Below, one piece after another: positions 62,188-64,000 of a stretch of DNA of 64,000 nt (the stretch's first letter is position 1; every line of letters starts with the position of its first letter). The notes beneath the pieces were generated by a model. The model saw nothing but the letters and a program-made list of their open reading frames with translations, was not told the origin of the DNA and ran no database searches. The position numbers and the translations under genes are program-made. Origin of the DNA: Methylomonas methanica (GTDB lineage: Bacteria > Pseudomonadota > Gammaproteobacteria > Methylococcales > Methylomonadaceae); assembly GCF_001644035.1 (NCBI RefSeq), contig NZ_LUUG01000044.1, positions 111,297 to 175,296 on the forward strand, in the 5' to 3' direction.

Positions 62188-62793
62188 ATGATTGAATTCA
62201 CTCCAAATCTGCTGAATGCCGAACGTAAAACTGCAAGGACAGGTGGAATAATCAGTATTGCTAAATATTCTAGCAACGTCGAAAGCGAAGGCCATATCGT
62301 TGAAATCGTGGGCTGGTTGAAACCCGCTCTTGCCAAACGGAAAAACTTTCAAGGTCGTACGGATTACTTCCAACGAGGTGAACTGGGCTTAAGCGAAGAT
62401 TGGGAATTAGCGCACCTTTGGGCACCTAGATTCGGTGACGAAGCCGGCGCTGGGATTATGTGGGCTCCGATTGAAATGAATCAAACCTACCAAAATCATT
62501 TACTCGAATCCTGGTTAGATTGTTTGCGACAAGCGGCACCAGGTAAGGTGAAATTAAAGGCGATCGCTATCAGTTGGAAGGGCGCTTATTTAAATATGTA
62601 TTACGGCTGGAATGACCAAGCGCTTCGCGGAGCTGATTTTCTGAAACAAGTCAGCTATCAAATCATCGATTGTCCGGTCGGAATGACTTGCCCAAAATCG
62701 CGCGTATCATTACTTGGACGTAAAATTACTTTGGAACTTGAGCCGCCACGGCCAGGTACTGTGCCGAAAGTTAGGCGTCCTAGCGTCACTTAA
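62188..62793 (+). CDS. Unknown protein, possible orphan nuclease-toxin domain
   Basis: 201 residues, ATG at 62188 preceded by AAGGACGGAA. No signal peptide or membrane segment. The central part reads WELAHLWAPRFGDEAGAG, then IMWAPIEMNQTYQNHLLESW, i.e. a His-rich start, a glycine-rich turn, an Asn and a late Glu. This order recalls the GHL...G...N...E layout of non-specific nuclease domains at the ends of polymorphic toxins, but the match is loose. Four cysteines occur, two near the end (CPVGMTCPK). No immunity gene or toxin N-terminus is nearby. It lies between two REP-like elements, in keeping with a recently acquired gene. Confidence 0.55.
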   Translation: MIEFTPNLLNAERKTARTGGIISIAKYSSNVESEGHIVEIVGWLKPALAKRKNFQGRTDYFQRGELGLSEDWELAHLWAPRFGDEAGAGIMWAPIEMNQTYQNHLLESWLDCLRQAAPGKVKLKAIAISWKGAYLNMYYGWNDQALRGADFLKQVSYQIIDCPVGMTCPKSRVSLLGRKITLELEPPRPGTVPKVRRPSVT

Positions 62794-62806
62794 CATGAAC
62801 AGTTTT

Positions 62807-62888
62807 GTAGGTCACGTTGACGCGATAGCGGTTACGTGACAAATCGAAGCAAAATTGTCAGGGAACGCTAGCGCGCACCCTGACCTAC
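62807..62888. repeat. REP/BIME-like double hairpin
   Basis: Terminal GTAGGTCA and TGACCTAC are exact complements. Inside are two hairpins: GTCACGT/ACGTGAC (62811-62817 with 62834-62840) and GTCAGGG/CCCTGAC (62857-62863 with 62878-62884). The pairing of two inverted units is typical of BIME-type repeats. It sits between convergent genes. Confidence 0.7.
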
Positions 62889-62916
62889 TTGGCTAAGGGA
62901 GCCGGATAGTTAGCAA

Positions 62917-64000
62917 TTACGACCGACTAGAGATCCTACGTTTACTTGTAGTCCAACCAAATCCTGCCAACACCGAACCAAACAGCCAAGCCGCCGCTGG
63001 CACCGGCACTGCCGCCACCGGCGTCAGTAAAAATGCGCGCGAGTAACCTTCCCGGTTAATGCCGGAACCTACGATTTGGCCGCTGTTGTTTATTCCATTG
63101 GCAAACCGCAATACCCAGCCCGAATCCAACGCAATCAACGTATTCAAATCGGTCATTACGCCGTTACTATAAAAAAAGGCGTGTGGATCCCCATTCGAAG
63201 TACCCGAATAACCGACTATCTCGCCGTTATCATTGATTGCCGAGGCGTCGCTGCTATTCCCTCCAAGCGTACCCAAACCCGTCATCACACCGCTATCCCA
63301 CAAAAACGCGCGGTATGGGAAGTCATCGCCAACTAACGAAGAACTGCCAACAATTTGGCCCACATTGTTGATGTCTGCCCCGTTGCTTTGGGTACCCCCC
63401 AGAGTTCCAAGATCGACCGTTTGGCCATTGGCGTAGGAAAATGCATGGTATTCGCCATTGGCAAACTCCATGTTTCCGGTAATTTGATGATTGTCATTGA
63501 TATCGAAAAAGCTGGAGTTAGCTGCTATCCCCAGATTGACGAACGAGCCATTGGCATACAGGAAACCGCCCGACTGAAGATCGGTTCCCACCACGTGACC
63601 ATGATTGTTGATCCCGTTGGCCGAAACCCAATGGTCAGCAACACCGATATCAACCGATTGGCCGTTTGAGTAAAGAAATCCGTGGTTTGTACCGTTTGAA
63701 CCAAACACAGATCCAGTGATTTGCCCACTGTCATTAATCGAGCTGGGATCAACAAATAGCCCCCCAAACTGGCCTAAATCAGTCATTTGGCCATTGCCGA
63801 AGATGAAAGCATTTCTGGTTCCGGAAACTGTGTCGGCAGTCCCCACAATTTGGCCGAGATCATTAATATCCTTCGCCGAACTGCTCAAACCACCGAGCGT
63901 CCCAAGATCGGTAATGCTATATCGAACCGCAGATTGGGCATTAAGCGCCGGCAAACTCAACAGCAGCGCCAAAATTAATTTTGATTGATTGATTGATTGA
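62917..64000 (-). CDS. HAF-repeat PEP-CTERM secreted protein (5' truncated)
   Basis: The frame is open from its stop to the right window edge (361 codons including the stop, first in-window residues QSINQSKLILALL). The signal peptide hydrophobic core is LILALLLSLPALNAQSA, so the true start lies beyond 64000; a TTG at 63972 is inside the signal and unlikely. The body consists of about seven ~42-residue HAF repeats (GTLGG...INN.GQIVG...AFLY.NG...DLG pattern), a beta-propeller-like array of extracellular proteins. The tail is VPVPAAAWLFGSVLAGFGW followed by TTSKRRISSRS. Likely surface-attached through exosortase sorting. The 5' end lies in a tetranucleotide repeat. Confidence 0.85.
   Translation of the reverse strand, partial: QSINQSKLILALLLSLPALNAQSAVRYSITDLGTLGGLSSSAKDINDLGQIVGTADTVSGTRNAFIFGNGQMTDLGQFGGLFVDPSSINDSGQITGSVFGSNGTNHGFLYSNGQSVDIGVADHWVSANGINNHGHVVGTDLQSGGFLYANGSFVNLGIAANSSFFDINDNHQITGNMEFANGEYHAFSYANGQTVDLGTLGGTQSNGADINNVGQIVGSSSLVGDDFPYRAFLWDSGVMTGLGTLGGNSSDASAINDNGEIVGYSGTSNGDPHAFFYSNGVMTDLNTLIALDSGWVLRFANGINNSGQIVGSGINREGYSRAFLLTPVAAVPVPAAAWLFGSVLAGFGWTTSKRRISSRS
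63981..64000. repeat. Tetranucleotide repeat (TTGA)5, reads TCAA/CAAT in gene
   Basis: At least five perfect tandem copies running into the window edge. On the coding strand they read (TCAA)n, encoding Ser-Ile-Asn-Gln units just before the signal-peptide core. A 4-bp unit shifts the reading frame whenever copy number changes by one or two. Confidence 0.85.

Noticed and set aside
1..64000. tRNA, rRNA or CRISPR loci
   Set aside because: Scanned intergenic DNA by eye for T-loop consensus, rRNA blocks and regularly spaced direct repeats; none seen. A tRNAscan or CRISPR search would settle it.

Overview
The window looks like chromosomal DNA of an aerobic gammaproteobacterium, most like the methanotrophs of the Methylococcales (Methylomonas-type). 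The signs are gene order and protein resemblance: algC/dut/coaBC, a complete hup-hyp uptake-hydrogenase locus, and many secreted proteins ending in VPLPA/VPVPA/PEP-CTERM sorting tails. No pmo or mxa gene lies in the window, so the methanotroph assignment is inference. I found no rRNA, tRNA, transposase, phage gene or CRISPR array.

Layout. 1-2.4 kb (minus): 3' to 5' a truncated AlgC-type membrane phosphohexomutase, dut and coaBC. 2.6-6.0 kb (plus): a PEP-CTERM protein, a Sel1/lytic transglycosylase, and a diguanylate cyclase preceded by a translationally coupled 26-residue peptide. 6.0-10.0 kb: a ppa gene broken by one missing base, a DUF2797 protein, then alr and dnaB. 10.3-16.4 kb: an accessory block of secreted proteins (LamG-like, four PEP-CTERM types) around an HD-GYP phosphodiesterase gene. 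16.6-19.7 kb: an RND heavy-metal-type pump.

19.7-36.7 kb (minus) is the centrepiece. Reading from 36.7 kb downward it is hupS, hupL, a 71-residue membrane protein, hupC, hupD, hupF, hupG, [inserted cassette], hupH, hupI, hupJ, hupK, hypA, hypB, hypC, hypD, [inserted plus-strand block], hypE, hypF. HupS carries both extra cysteines that mark oxygen-tolerant [4Fe-3S] membrane hydrogenases. HupGHIJK are the helpers such enzymes use when assembled in air, and HypA-F build the NiFe(CN)2CO centre. The cassette between hupG and hupH is a membrane-protein gene flanked by two ~256-bp inverted repeats. The block between hypD and hypE holds an AbrB/PIN toxin-antitoxin pair and a small c-type cytochrome.

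37-46.5 kb is mostly minus-strand housekeeping: a DEDD exonuclease, MsrPQ (periplasmic methionine sulfoxide repair), mazG, a PfkB-family kinase, dgkA, gcvH, an RND adaptor, and an MJ1255-type glycosyltransferase coupled to a PAP2 phosphatase. 46.7-54.6 kb (plus) holds trkH, a stand-alone secF, a 1215-residue iron-sulfur flavoprotein that looks like a fused NfnB/NfnA enzyme, and nhaD. 55-62 kb holds a cold-shock protein, rimO, tusE/tusB/sugE, a YcgR-type PilZ protein and mfd. The right end holds an orphan toxin-like protein between REP-like hairpins, and an HAF-repeat PEP-CTERM protein whose 5' end runs off the window inside a tetranucleotide repeat of the kind that drives phase variation.

Many genes are joined by ATGA, GTGA, TGATG or TAATG overlaps, so translational coupling is the norm; I used these overlaps and ribosome-binding sites to choose starts. 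Function calls rest on motif recognition by eye; no database search was run.
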